A stretch of DNA of 64,000 bases from positions 1,626 to 65,625 of the forward strand of contig NW_006768826.1 of assembly GCF_000204055.1 (NCBI RefSeq), in the 5' to 3' direction. Shown in pieces: positions 1 through 12,702 of this stretch. Source of the DNA: Melampsora larici-populina 98AG31 (Eukaryota > Basidiomycota > Pucciniomycetes > Pucciniales > Melampsoraceae). The notes under the pieces were generated by a model. That model was not told where the DNA came from. It saw nothing but the letters and a program-made list of their open reading frames with translations, and ran no database searches. Every line of letters begins with the position of its first letter. The stretch's first letter is position 1. A program made the position numbers and the translations under genes.

Positions 1-20
1 TTTCTTGAGAAGGCTGCCTT

Positions 21-1782
21 CTAGCTCCACAATGGCCTTTCTCCATATCCGATTTCTTTGAGTTCGCCTTCAGGGTCGGGCTTCTTTGGGAAGAAGCACT
101 TAGGTGTCACGGCATCTACCATAAAAGCAAAAAGTACACCCATGAAGAAGAAATCAGTGACCATTAGCAGGCTGTTGGATCACACAAACAACAGACAATT
201 CAATTGACTGACCAACTAATTCATTCAAAATCCTGCCCAGTCTAGTTCTACGTTCATCACTCGGTTGCTGTACCTTGCTGCCTTCGATTACTTCAGCGGC
301 TTTTTTTCCATTGACGTATGAAGAAAGACTTCCGGGTATCTTCATGTCGTCCGTGGCCCATTTCGCAAACAGCGTGTTATTTGAATAAGTTTGAATCCAA
401 CCTTCAATGTCACCGCAGCTGACAGCTGTAGCATAGTAGGTGATCTGGTAACGCTGACAGACAACTGAAAACTGTTCAAAGAGGTTAGCAACGGTGGTCA
501 TACAATAATTAAACATGGAAGAAGATCACACCATAAAGAATGAATAAAGAGAAAGAAAAGATGGCAGAGTAAGTAAAGAACAACAAGATCAAGTGTAAAG
601 AGAAAAGAATGAGAAACAATCAGACTTACATCATGATGAGCTTTTTTCAAGGCCGCTAATGAGTTCTTTTGAAGTGTAGCAATTGATTGCGTCGGTTCAG
701 GCTTTCCGTGACAGATGTGAAGCTTCTCCACATCCACGAGCCTCTTGAAAATAGGCTCATACTTTGATTTCTCAGCCTCGGTGAGTGGATGGACCTGAGG
801 TGCAACTGTTGAGCCATCTATATGAGTAAAGGTGGGATTATCCGTTGTCTTCAATATTGGAATCGTCATTTTCAGCAGGTAGATTTGATAGATCGGGTAG
901 GTTGGCTAAAGCAAAGAAATACGGATTTCGAAATACGTCTTTTTCGTCATCGCTGAGGGCTTTCCAGAGATCTGCAACCTTGCGATTACGAGAGGCCCAT
1001 CCAGTTGAGTCTGCTTTCTCGGGTACTGTGCGTTTTGATTAGTCAATCGCTACATAAAAAAACAAAAAGTAAATCTTGTAAATCACATACATGGTTCCTT
1101 TAAAGCCTCAACACCAAAAGCTAGGAATCGAATCCACGGATTGAAATGAGCTTTTTTAGATCCTTCACCCCTATATCACATCCGAAGAAATCCAAACAAT
1201 GGCATAAGAACTTGAAGACATCTTTTGGATTGAAGTTGTAACATACACAAGGTTCCAGACCACCACCTCATGAAGACCTCCCATCAAAGCAGCCATGAGC
1301 ATCTGCTTCTCGTAATTTAAGCGGATACTTTTGACCACCGCTCTAATCTCAGTTGGTGCCCTAGTTCCCTTTGGAGCTTGTTTTGCGTTTGCTTCACGGA
1401 GTCTAACCAAAGTCCACTCGTCGAGATGCTCGTGAAAGGTATCGAGGTCTAATCCTGGGAAGCGCGAGATAAAAGTCTTAGGTTGATTCAACTGTTGTTG
1501 TTTGTCATTGGTTGTTTGATCAGTGATATCTTGATTACGAGTCGTTTGCTCTTCAACACCGTTGTTTGAATTGGAGAGGTTACGAGTCACATCATCGTCA
1601 TTCGTATTAGTGATGGTCTCATTGAGAGTACTGATATTGTTTGATGGGTTTGTCTTGGTACCTTGACGGCGGGACTTTGTGGTGGGGCGAGTTGCAGGTG
1701 CTTTGGGTGCTTTGCTGGCAGCCGTTCGTGTAGATCGGCTCGAGACTTGGTTAGATCGAGTGTTGCGAGTGTTTGCAGGCAT
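21..1782 (-). pseudogene. Family A copy 1: rust-type repeated gene of unknown function, frameshifted
   Basis: Multi-exon gene read leftwards. Exon 1 begins at the ATG at 1782 and encodes a Thr/Ser/Arg/Lys-rich low-complexity N-terminus (MPANTRNTRSN start) followed by a helical stretch up to about 1254. Further exons lie at about 1150-1095 (GSKKAHFNPWIRFLAFG), 1030-640, 516-155 and 132-21, the last ending at a TAG. Block order and conserved spots (NPW, FFALA, the EAEKSKYEPIFKRLVDVEKL-like segment, LNELVG) match two other genes here at 22.6 kb and 29.5 kb, so this is a repeated family. Near 840 the reading frame shifts between the FFALANLPDLSN block and the PTFTHIDGSTVAPQVHP block, and no GT donor lies between them to make it an intron. 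Function is unknown; no catalytic motif is visible. Confidence 0.6.
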
Positions 1783-2644
1783 TTTTCAAAAGACTGAGGA
1801 GGGGAAACCTGTATGTGGATTCTAAAAGTCGATGATACGTAAGGACAAGGCAAATTGTCGAATCAAAATTTGATGGAGGTTTCACTTTTGATTTAAAGAT
1901 CAACTTGAATTAAAATTTGACGAGAACTATCTTTATGTACATACCTTGCTTTTCTCATTGTATTTAATTATGCATTTGATTTGAATCTGTCAAAGTGTCT
2001 GTATGTGACCTTTCCCAGCCTCAACGTGTCAGTTCATCTTGATTGACAGTCAACTTCTTTCATATACATAGTAAAATCATTTACCAATGAGTCAGGAAAG
2101 GTCAGGAAGCGGGGGAAGTAATGGCCAAGGTAATCGTAAAAAAGGTGAAAGAAGCAAAAAATGTGTTCAAAGCTTGGGTTTTTTTGTTGTAAAAGATTTG
2201 TAATATTCCTCTAGCAAAATAGATTCTGATTGTCCTCTTGAAATTTGTAAAAATGTAGATTGGTTCAGATTTGATTACAATTGTTGATTTGGAGATATTG
2301 AGGATCTCCTCAAAGCACTTGACAAGGGTCTTGATTATCTTGTTTACATTATTTTTATTTGATCAATATCAATCAATGATAATCGGTTATGAGGAGTCAA
2401 TCAATGTATCAGTTAGATTTTGATAAGTGGATTCAAAAAAGCACCTTTCTATATATTTTTCAACCAGTGCCAACATACGAGATTCAGTAGGATTGAAATA
2501 AGATTGAGCTGTGTCTCTTGAAAATCAATAACAATTTCTTAATCTCTTAATATCAAGTGATTTGTTCGGAAGACTTTGCTGCAGAAGTTTATGTTGTGGC
2601 TGTTGTAGCCACATCTCATTCATTTGCTATAGTCTACAGCAGCG

Positions 2645-2799
2645 TGAATGCATGACCAAAGTTATGAAGAGAGATTAACATATGTATTCGAAGAAAAACT
2701 TGAAAGAAATAATGATCAAGCGGCATGAATGCATGACCAAAGTTATGAAGAGAGATTAACATATGTATTCGAAGAAAAACTCGAAAGAAATAATGAACA
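2645..2799. repeat. Tandem duplication, two copies with 81-bp period
   Basis: About 74 bp beginning gaatgcatgaccaaagttat occurs at 2645-2718 and again at 2726-2799 with only a few differences. The surrounding 1783-3450 stretch is AT-rich and shows no convincing gene; the short ORF over the second copy has no recognisable content. Confidence 0.8.
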
Positions 2800-3529
2800 G
2801 CTTGGTTTGTTTGATTTGATGATCAGAGGGTCATTGAAATGCTCTGTGTTGATTATTCATGTTGTTTTTACTTCTATTGATATCTTATATCTTATCATCT
2901 CTCTCCATTTCTTGCTAGGAAAACATTGATTAGTCTTCATTAAATCCAGATGCAAGTAATCTGGCAAGTACAACATACTTATTGGACTCATCTTTACATT
3001 TTCATCGCTTGATTTGATAGAAATAACACAATGGAAAAGCTTCCTATCTTATCCAACAATACATAATAGAGATATTTGGAATATTTCTGACTGATAACTT
3101 GCATAAAGATATTGTTAGACTCACTGTTTGAGTGGTATTAAAAACAATACAGAACATCCAAGGGAAAACAAAGGAGAGGATCTCTTAGATAATCCCGAAG
3201 TTTGGAAAGAAATGCCCAAAAGGTATTATGGTTCATAAAACCTGTCTATGAACCAGGTGTTTTTATTGTTATTGTTAGATAAAGATAAAGAAGGAAAAGA
3301 GAAAATACCTGACTTTGCTGGAAATTGGTGAGGAAATCCAAAGAAACAGATTGATTGTTTTAATTTAATAGTTTCATAGAGTGAGGAGTGTAAGAGGCCC
3401 TAGTAAATCCATTTAAAATATGACTTGTTTTCTATGAACTGAGGCTGAGTGAATGGGGAAAAACCCCCGAAGTAATCAGGTTATTTTCCAGTCTCCCCGT
3501 ATTCCGCTATCTGTGTTGTCCAACTTTCG

Positions 3530-6500
3530 TTGTCCTCTGTACAAACTCAATTCATCCTACTACTACTCTTTCATACGCCGTCTGACTTGGTATTACCTGG
3601 CGAAGCAATCAAAACTCGGTCCAAAAGAACCAAAGCCTCCAAACCACGCAATCAAGGTGCTGCTAGTCAGAGGCTCGCTGATGCTCAAAAGCGCGAGGAA
3701 GAAGCCGCAGAAGCTGCCCTATTGCGACTCCAGCAACCTCCACTTAATGCTGGAGAAGTGAACGCACAGCCAGTTGAACAGGAGCAGCCTCCAAGCCCCG
3801 ACCGATACAAAGCGTTTCAAAGGGCTGACGGATTTGAAGCAGAGGACGATCCCCCCAATCCCCCTCCGGCTAATCGAAATGAATACTACAAAGGTTTCAC
3901 ATACCAGGAACGGATTTTGCGAGAAGAGGCCGCGTGGCAACTAGTGATACCCAAGCTCTTTGCAGCGTTCATGCCCTGTAGAAAAGAGACATATCAATGG
4001 GGTCATCCCACCCTATGGAACCACGACTGGAACCAGCCGTGTCGATGCCGTGAGTGGCAGAAGGAAGAAATACTTGTGGACGCTATTGATCTCACAGGTA
4101 AGATATTTTACACATATCAATTGAATCTAATTGATAGCTACCAATCAGCGCTTTGCATATTAATGGAACAATTGATTTTAAGGTCGACTTAAACTGAAAA
4201 TGATCATTTGTAAATGTACTCCCGACATCGTACGTCTTGTTCGGATGGGATACATTGGAGGAACCCCAACCCGACCTTGTACAGCTTTCTCGTGTCGAAT
4301 GTTACGATTCCATCACACGTTATGGAAGTATTCCAGTGTACGGTTGACCCCATTTGTGGAGGCGCTTGACGAGTTCCTAGATGCGTGTAACACACTGCTT
4401 TTGGTTCGAGACAGTGATCAGGTAAGATTCGATTTTGTGGAACTCTTAAGAACATCTAATAGTATTTGCGACTAAATTGTTTGATGAATTGGTAGGCTCG
4501 CGACTGGCGAAAAAGGTTCTCTGCAGCTGTTGATGCTTACAGAGAGATGATCCGACTAGAAGAAGGCCTCGCCACTCGAGCCCCTTCAATTATCACCGAA
4601 TTGAAGAACTCGCCTTCGAATTTGCCCCCAGTTGTTTTGGGGCCTACGGTGCCAGGAACTCGAGAAAGACGAACCACATCATTTACATATGTTTAGATGC
4701 AAATTTTCCAGCAGTGTCGTCCCCCTATCTGCAAGTGCTTTATGGGCGAGGTGAAAACCGGGGGTGTTACCCTTTTTTTTTTCATTCTCACCAGCAGAAG
4801 TGCCGTATGGAAAGAAAAGATGGATCCTCCGGACTAGACAGCCCAATCAACCTAATCAACGAGTTGAAGATGTTATTGTGAGTACTGATCTTTGCATACA
4901 TACACTTTCATAACATATATTCATCTTCGATTCAACTTTAGGACCCTTGCAGCAGCAGCCATACTACTGCCAACGATACGCGGGGACACCAAACATGGCG
5001 TGGGTGTGATGAAACCGGGTTGATGGGGATGGCGTGTCGTCACGATCACCTCCTCAAATTTATCAACTTGGTACAGTCGGGAGAACGGTTAAGTCCAGAT
5101 ATCCAGCTTTCCTTTTTTTATCTATGCTGATACAGTCATTGCTTTAGGGGATACTATCCTGTGGCAATGTTGGACTGGATACTCCGCAAAACCACGAGGC
5201 CTAACCAAGAAGCTCCAAGGTTTGGTATCTTGTACGATATAGGATGCAACATGGAAAAGAGTATCATCAAGGTAGGTGAATGAATCTCGACCAGAATGAA
5301 ACCAGTTGACATTTGATTGACCAAGTCTGTACCATTGAAAAAATACAGCGTAATCTATTTGAAAATGAAAGAGCAGCTGGGAAACTAAAGTTTGGAACCA
5401 GTGTGTTCCATTCTTATGTTCATCAGTGGGCTTGCCAACTGAAATACAATCCCAGGCTGAATGAAGGCTGGGGTCTTTTGGATGGTGAGGGTTTGGAGCG
5501 GATTTGGTCTGACCTTTCCTCACTAGTATCAGGTCTGAGGTATTCTACTAAAACACACCGGCTTTGCGCATTGCAACTTCGAGCCCGCCACACTAATATT
5601 ATGAAACGAAAGAACTCTGGTATGATTTTCATTGCTGATTTCAATAAAATTTAAAACTGTTTAGAAGGGCTGTGTCTTATATTGAATCCAACATGCATGG
5701 TTCAATGGTTGGTCAAAAGACTAAAAACGAGCGACAAACTACATCGTGAAAGTCAAACAAAGTTGAGTCTATTGAGGAACAAAAACGCGAGATACACCGA
5801 AGAGTATCTGAAAACGCAATGGAACCGTCAACGCGAATCTCAATTAAGAGCAACCAATGCAGACTCACAATCTTTGGTCAACATGGTGTCTCGCTTGGTT
5901 GATCTGGAAGAAGACCTTCAAAAGGCCGAGTTAAGCGGCAGTCATAATAGAACCACATTTGAAACTACTTACTGACGACAGCTTCTTCTGGATTTTCAGG
6001 AACGAACTTCAAAAAATTCGTGCAAAACAGCATCGTAATCGTACAGCCTCGGAGAAACGAAAATTAACTCATCTGCCTGTGACTGTACAGATCATCGAAG
6101 AAGAGATCAATGAACTGGCAGGAGAGCTTGGTGGGGAACATTATCGAGACATAACTGGCGCAAGAAGTACTGTTTGCTCTCTCATTATCCCACAATTGAA
6201 CAAAACTCAAAATGAAAGATGTCTTCATTGCAGCTCCAAAGGGGCGTAGGCTAATCAGAATACGAGTGGGGAAGTCTAAGCTGTATGGTGCTATGGTGGA
6301 CGTATATGAAATGCAAATTAGGAATGATGAACGCACAGGTACATATATTTCAAAGTTGTAATCAATCATCGCATCTTATGATGCTCATCATCGTTTATCT
6401 ACCCAATAGGAACTCGAATGCAACAAAGAACTAAAAAGCTATTGAGAGATAAACAAGCCGCTTTGAAAACAAAATACACTACATACAAGAACAATGTTGA

Positions 6501-7280
6501 TAAATTCAATGCTGAATTTCCTTCCCGACAACCAATCCCATGCCCACCCTTTGAAGATATAAAAAATATGTCATTGGCGGACCCGTTTTGGGACATTGGT
6601 CAGCTGACTCATCCTAATGAACCTTGGGCCGTGGATCGAGATACACGGGATGGCATTCGGGCGTACCTAGACATGACGCATGCACATGATGAAGTTTGTC
6701 GTGTTGGGCGAGAGCTTAGGCAGTCGATCAACTGGGCATTACAAATGCAAGAGAAGCTGTCAATTTTGGAAACCGCCCTAACACTCAATGGTGAGCTTGA
6801 TCAATCAGGTCTATATCATATGTATTAGTAAACAAAATCTCACTTCTTACGATCCTACCAGATGACGACCCAACCACAATTGCCAACCAATGGATCGTTG
6901 AGGTAGCTGGGTTGCCAACAATGCCCATACCTGATCGTTTGGAAAAGAGTAAATCTGTCCTAAAGGCTCTGTATGGCCGTCTTAGTCAGGAGCACGCCAG
7001 ATTGTGGATGGTATGGAACTGGAAGATGACTGACCTACTAATCAAGACAAAGACTTACAGTGCCCTGTCTGTAGAAGATGAGTTATCCTTTAGGATGCGT
7101 TGGACAGCTTTGGTGGCAGGAAGTAGACAAACGTGGCAACAAGCTATGCGAGCCGAAATTGTCGAAGCTACTCTGCTAGATGATGATGAAGAAGCTGAAC
7201 TTGAATTAGACCTATATGAAGTCAACGAAGGTGATTTTGATGGGGTTGAGGAAGATGAGATAGATATTGATCCAAATTAA
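3530..7280 (+). pseudogene. KDZ transposase with CxC1 cysteine cluster, decayed (copy 1)
   Basis: A multi-exon KDZ superfamily transposase. In order: a Lys/Glu/Ala-rich N-terminus (3610-3760), a CxC1-type zinc cluster split by an intron (PCRCREW near 4050; ICKC...MGYIGGTP...HHTLW at 4200-4330), the region of the first catalytic Asp (CLDANF near 4695), the TGLMGMACRHDHLLKF segment (5020-5070), the second catalytic segment LYDIGCNMEK (5230-5265), FGTSVFHSYVHQW and LLDGEGLERIW (5390-5510), and a long helical, acidic C-terminus ending in a DEEAELELDL-type tail. Around 4680-4850 the CLDANF block and the following QQCRPPICK block lie in different frames with stops, so the first acidic-residue region is broken. 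The true start is uncertain; the ATG at 3530 is the first in the main frame. A second copy at 35.8-39.4 kb aligns block for block. Confidence 0.75.
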
Positions 7281-7897
7281 GTCGGAATCACCGATCTTGA
7301 AGTCGAGAAATGATTTGGTTGTGTCCGAGAGATTGGATATGTTGGTTTAAAGGTAGTCGGATGCTGTTGAGTCAGGATTTATATTGTATCGTATAGCGGA
7401 TTTGAGGTTTGATGTTTTAGATTGGGTCGTATTGTGATTGGTTTGTTCGGGTCTTGTGAGGTTCGCACTTGAATCTGTGATACAATTCATTTCCAGGTCT
7501 CCGATCTGCTCCGATTGAATTCGAATTCGTGTTGAATAAGTTCCGTATACGATTTGAGAGATACGTGAGAGCCAGCGAGAGGCAGTGAGGACAGGCTGAG
7601 CTGGTTGCTGAGCTATTACATACAGGAAAGTTGAAGCAGGAGAACTGGAGAGGCCTTCAGAGCGATCTGAGAGGTCTTCAGAGCGCTCTGAGTGCTCTGA
7701 GTGCTCTGACTTGTGTCTTCAACCTCATGGTGAATTTTTGAATGCAATCAAAGTGAGATATGAGGGCATACTATGTTGTGTATTGCTGAAAAAAAAATAT
7801 CAGGGATATGACTTGTAAAAAATGACTTGTGGTATCAGAAAGTAGCGCACCAGATCATCTGGGCTGCGCTGCTGTCAAACTCCGGCTTCCAGTCCAT
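7281..7897. other. Gene-free 3' flank of KDZ copy 1
   Basis: No coding signal was seen. The stretch has a short GA-rich patch and a run of overlapping agagcgctctgagtgctctg-like repeats at 7655-7712. It separates the KDZ remnant from the truncated Gypsy element. Confidence 0.5.
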
Positions 7898-7928
7898 CAT
7901 ATTACATGCTGTACAGTCGACTTGTATG

Positions 7929-10781
7929 TCACTTGGTGCAGGTGCCACAGGTGGTCCCGTGTAATTTCCACACTTGTTTCATCATGAGGTCCGCTAACTC
8001 TTCGGCGCCATCGGTTTCTTTGCACGGCAAGAAGTGTGCCATTTTGGTAAGGCGGTCTACAACTGTCAGAATACTGTCCTTGTTGTTTGAGACTGGTAGA
8101 CCTGTGATGAAGTCGTAACATATGTCCGTCCAAGGACCTGCAGGTATGGGTAACGGCTCTAATGAACCAAAAGGCTTCATTAGCAAGGGTTTGATACGTT
8201 GACAAGATGAGCAGCCGTCAACATATCGATTTGTGAATGCCTTCTGTCCTGCCCATGTGTAATTTCGTCGTACAAGACTAAGTGTCTTGGTCCTGCCTGG
8301 GTGTCCTGCTGCCTTACTGTCGTGATACGTTTTGAGGATTTCAGTTCGTAGTTCGTCGGCGGCGGGTACCACGGCTTTTCCTCAAAGATATAGGACTCCG
8401 TCCACTACTGAGTAGTCGTGTGTGGTGTTCTTCAAAATCTTCGACATTGGGTTGTCGACTGTGTGGATGATCTCAGCAATGCTTTCGTCATTGGGTGTCA
8501 GCTCGCGGATTCTACTCATGATTTTGGTATCTGACCAGGACTGTGATGTTGTCTCGCTGGCCTCATCCGTGTCCACACCTAATACGTTCAATTCAAACCA
8601 TGTGGTTGCGTCCCAATGTTCCACGGTGATTTCCTCCTCAAACTGGGCCTCGAATGAATCCACTTGCGCAAATGTGTCACTGGTGATGTTCTCGAGGCGT
8701 AATAGTTGTCCTACAGTGAGTTTCTCTTCCGAAGACGGAGCGAGGTCAGGACGTCGTGATAGTGCGTCGGGTTGTGTGGCGTGCCTCCCTGGTCGAAATT
8801 TTATGACAAAGTCAAAGCAAGACAAAGTTTCTGCCCATCTGGCCTGTCGGCGGGTGAGCTGCTTCGTGGTCATGAAACTTTCTAAGTTTTTATGATCAGT
8901 GTACACGATAACATCCAGCCTGTGAGGGTTCCCCTCCAGGTACTGCCTCCATTCTTTGAAGGACGCTACCAATGCTAGCAGCTCCTTATCAAAGATCTCG
9001 TAGTTCATTTCTGCTGGTATCAATGAACAAGAAAGATAGGCTACCGGGTGTATCTCACCATCCTCCAAGTTACGTTGAGATAGCACCGCTCCCAGAGCGA
9101 AATCCGAGCAGTCGCATTCCAAAATGAATGGCTGATACGGGTCGGCGATTTTGAGAACCGGAGCCGTGGCAAAGGCTGTCTCGAACTTGTCAAAAGAGGC
9201 TTGCCGTTCCGCCGTCCATGAGAAAGCTGTGTCCTTCTTCGTCAGGTCGTGGAGTGGTCGTGCTTTCTTTGAGAACTGGTTGATGAAACGACGATAAAAG
9301 TTTGCGAACCCAATGAAGCGCAGGACTTCTGATGTGTTTTTAGGTGCTGGCCACTCTGTCACTGCTCTGACTTTGGCGGGGTCCATCCTAATCCGGTTCT
9401 TTGAGATTACGAGGCCAAGGTAGCTGACTTCTGATTTGGAAAATTCACACTTTTCCGGCTTCAGCCAGAGAGAGTGTCCGTCGAGTGTTGCCAGTAATCT
9501 GTCCACAGCGTCTTTGTGGTCGACACCGCTTTTTGTAAAAACCATAATATCATCCAGGAAAGCGGCTGTGTCCTTACCAATACGGCCTAGTAGGATGTCC
9601 TGTATGAAATATTGAAAACATCCAGGTGCTCCGGTGGGTCCAAAAGGCATTGTGAGGGGCGCGAATTGCCCTTCCTTGCAGATGAAGGCTAGTTTGTCTT
9701 TGTCCTCTTCCGCTACTCGTATGTTACCGTACGCGTTCCTCAGATCTAGTTTTGTGTACCTTTTGGCGTCTAACAGACTGTCAATTAAATCCATTGTTAG
9801 CGGCAATGGACAACGATTTTTGACTGTGAGAGCGTTGAGTCGGCGGTAGTCAAAGCATGGTCTTAAGTTACCATCCTTTTTCCCGGTGAAGTGCACTGGT
9901 GCGGCCCACGGTGATGTTGTTCTACGTATTGTGCCGTTGCTCAATCCTTCCTTGATCATTGTACTCAAAGCCTCATTCTCTGCTGGAGATAGTGGTATAA
10001 TTTTACCCGCTTGAGGAGTCGCCCCAGGTACCAGCTCCACTCGAAAGTCGTACTTTCTTCGAGGAGGTAACGTCTGGGCCTTTGATTTACGGAACATGTT
10101 GAGGTACTTGTGGTATTGTGTTGGTACTAGCTCCTCCACCGGCTTCTTGTGTAAGTCATTCTTCTCCTTCACCGCAATCTTTGCCGCTGTAGACCACAAC
10201 GCGCCGGCTGCACACAGTTCAGTCTCGGGTTTACATTTCTGTAGGAAAGATGTCTGCTTGCCAGCTGTTTCACACGTAGTCATGGTTAGGGCATTATCGA
10301 ACTCACGTTGCGGGGGTACTAGCGTGTCTTTGACACCTACCCCCTCTTCACAATTCCTAGCTTCCCTCTTGATCTCCTCCTGGGTCGTCAAGGGTGGTTG
10401 CGGATTGGAAGAAGCTGTAGTAACAGCTGCGACATAGTCACTTGTTGTCTGGAAGGGTCCGGCCGGTGGTGAAGTTGGTGTGATCGTATGGTCTTGCTGT
10501 TCTAGGAAGTGAACAAGCTTGCCAGCTGTTTCTACGGTTTGGTTTGAAGTAGAGAAATAGTACTCACATCGCGGGGGTACTAGCGTGTTTTTCAACACAT
10601 ACCCCCTGGTCACGATTCCTAGCTTCCCTTGCGTCCTCATCCAAGGGTTTGTTTGGTCGTGGCAAGACCGCCTCCGCGGTCGCGATGTTGATTGGTCCTT
10701 GTTCAGAGTTGAAGATGCCTCGTTGCCAGTCGATCTTGTGACCGTGTCGGCGGAACCAAGGCATGCCGAGTAATGCATCAT
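7929..10781 (-). pseudogene. pol: Gypsy pol: reverse transcriptase, RNase H, integrase start
   Basis: An 799-codon open stretch (10781-8382) carries a reverse transcriptase with PWAAPVHF, DYRRLN, LRNAYGNIRV, MPFGPTGAPGCFQ and the catalytic FLDDIMVF (YxDD equivalent, near 9550), then an RNase H-like region (ILECDCSDFALGAVLSQ, AYLSCSL, FDKELLALV, YTDHKNLESF, QARWAETLS). It ends at a TGA at 8382-8384 right after VVDGVLYL. The same frame continues as 8372-7929 with an integrase HHCC finger (TYHDSKAAGHPG, then CSSCQRIK) and the first core Asp (WTDICYDFITGLP), so the TGA is a premature stop. The integrase loses homology after QVWKLHG and ends at 7929. Between protease and RT a segment of roughly 40 residues is duplicated, with the shared marks TLVPP and ETAGK. 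Confidence 0.85.
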
Positions 10782-11130
10782 AAGAGTCCTTTAGTTGGGT
10801 GACGATAAAGGTCGTCGGTTCTTGATCTTCATTGATAAATAGGCGGGCTTCGTTGTTCAGCGTCTTGACCTGTCCGTTGAAAGCGCTGACCGTCCTTGGT
10901 GTACTTAGCTTGATTGTTGGCAATTCGTGTTGATTAATAAACTTGTCACTTATAGCCTCCTGTGTCGCTCCACAGTCGAGGAGGCACAGGGCAAAGGGTT
11001 TGGATGTGGCACGTGGATGGGATGGGGACACAGGTAATGAAATGAAAAACCTAGGATCATATGCATTGCGTTTCAAACATTTAATAGTCCCAATTTCCAT
11101 CAATCCACCTTCACAGCCCGGGAAAGGCAC
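10564..11130 (-). pseudogene. Gypsy aspartic protease region
   Basis: Retropepsin-like domain. The active-site segment is LLDCGATQEAISD, with Cys in place of the usual Ser or Thr after Asp, followed by a flap region and the C-terminal ALLGMPWFRRHG motif typical of Ty3/Gypsy proteases. It overlaps the end of gag in another frame and the start of the RT frame in a third, so two frame changes separate it from its neighbours. One may be a normal Gag-Pol frameshift, but the second, after GVCVEKH near 10590, looks like an indel because the RT frame resumes the expected KNTLVPP sequence there. Expected role: cleavage of the Gag-Pol polyprotein. Confidence 0.75.
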
Positions 11131-11135
11131 ATCAT

Positions 11136-12241
11136 TCAGTCCCGAGCTTCGCCATTTTTTGAATCATCCGCTCTTCCTTTTCCTTTCAGCTCTAAAATCA
11201 TAGCCTCCAACTCAGCAATTCTTGAGCTTCCACCGCTTCTAACCCAATTGCCTTTCTCATCCTTCTTTCCACAGTCTGCAGCACAATGTTTCCCCTTTCC
11301 ACACTTAAAGCATAACCCCCATTCACTCCTTCTTGCCATTTCCTCTCGTGAAACTCCTGGTCGTGTGTATTCAAAACAAGTACTTGACAAATCCATAGCG
11401 TCTGGGTCTCTTGACGTGCTGGGTGTGACAATTCGAGATGCCGCACGAGCTGTGCCTGGGTGGAGTTCGTTGTTGACCGCAAGAGCGTAGGAGGTGATCT
11501 CAGACAGGACGGGAAGGTTTTGAGAATCATATTCACCCGGACTTCTTGCTTCAAACCAATACGGTAGTGACTGATATGCTCGGATTCTCCCCAACCAGTG
11601 CGCGCAGCTAACGACATGAAGGTGGTTGTATAGTCAGCAACCGATCCAGTTTGATGCAATGCGCGAAGGTCGCGTTGAGCTCGGTTTTGCCAGTCTGATT
11701 CGAAGTAGGTTGCTCTGAAGGCTGTTGAGAAAGCCTTGAAGGTGAGTTCTTCTTCGCCGTCAGCCGGACAGAGGAGTCGTTTGAAGAAGGGTGCCGCCCA
11801 TTGGTTTGCTTCACCAGTGAGATAGGATAGTGTGAATACAATCTTAGTTCTGTCGTTGGGGAGGAGGTAAAGTCCCACTTGGTTGACGAAAGCTTCTGCT
11901 TTGTCTCCCTTGGTACCGTCGAACTTGTCTGGAGTGCCCACTTTTGGGCCTCTGGTACCTCCCATAATAGGTTTGAGATTGGCAGCTGTCAAGTTGTCGG
12001 TGTGGGGTGCAGGAGCCGGGATGGTAGAGGTGGTTGGTGCCGGTTGCGGGGGAGTCGCTTGGTTTGCTTGGTTCTGGGCGATTGCGGCGTTAAGTTGTTC
12101 AGTCAGGGTGTTCAATTGATTCTGAGTCGTTTGAGCTTGTTCCTGAGTAGCTTGTTGCTGCGAAGCTTCGGCGTCTATCCTGGTGCTTAGATTAGTAAGT
12201 TGTTCCAGTATATTCTCAAGGCTTGCATGCACGGCGTCCAT
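11136..12241 (-). pseudogene. gag: Gypsy gag with CCHC zinc knuckle, frameshifted
   Basis: Starts at the ATG at 12241. A Gln-rich coiled-coil N-terminus (residues 10-70) is followed by a Pro/Ala linker and a capsid-like region (GTPDKFDGTKGDKAEAFVNQ, then FKAFSTAFRATYFESDWQ and RDLRALHQTGSVADYTTTF). The frame shifts near 11530. The second frame (11594-11136) carries SYALAVNNELHPG, DPDAMDLSS and the nucleic-acid-binding knuckle CFKCGKGKHCAADC, matching C-X2-C-X4-H-X4-C. Gag forms the particle and packages the RNA. A related gag fragment lies at 45.7-46.9 kb. Confidence 0.8.
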
Positions 12242-12504
12242 GGTAGGATTTTCTAGGTTTGAATCGAAGTAAGTCGTTTCGTCCGAAAGATCTGAACCTT
12301 GTTCTTCCGGTACTGTGAATCTTGCCGTTGTTGCAGTATTTCTAAGTTCAGTTTCAATCTAATCTAAGTTTGATATCATTGATCGATCTCCCTTTCTATT
12401 TGTTCTTTGTGTTCTTTTGGTTTCCGTATTTTCTTTTTAAAAAATAATTTGATCCTAATGATTTTAAGTCTATTAATGCTAAGTTCTATAATTCCGGTGT
12501 CCAC

Positions 12505-12702
12505 TGCGAAAAAAGGTGAGATACTGCAATATGTTATGAACAGAGCTCGCAGTGACTAATGATGAGAGTGACTCCAGTAGCTAACTAGATTGCAGTATGA
12601 AGAAGGAGAGGTACACCTAGTATGAGAGAAAACAAGTATACCCTCCGCGCACTGTCCGCACTATAAGCATAACCCTGTACTAGGATATAACGGGTTATTA
12701 CA
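12505..12702 (-). repeat. Probable 5' LTR of the Gypsy element
   Basis: On the minus strand the segment begins TGTAATAACCCG and ends TCGCA, a TG...CA pair of the usual LTR kind, about 198 bp long. It is followed after one base by TGGACACCGGAAT (12503-12491), a good primer-binding-site candidate because it starts TGG and lies where a tRNA 3' end should pair. The boundary cannot be confirmed by comparison because the 3' LTR is missing. Confidence 0.6.

Larger units (their letters stand above)
7898..12702 (-). mobile_element. Ty3/Gypsy LTR retrotransposon, truncated in integrase
   Basis: Read on the minus strand the order is LTR (12702-12505), primer-binding site (12503-12491), gag (12241-11136), aspartic protease (11130-10564), reverse transcriptase and RNase H (about 10150-8385) and the start of integrase (8372-7929). 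Homology stops abruptly near 7930, soon after the first part of the integrase core, and no second LTR follows, so the 3' end is lost. Protein order RT-RH-IN is that of Ty3/Gypsy rather than Copia. Several frame breaks and one internal TGA show it is not active. Confidence 0.85.
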
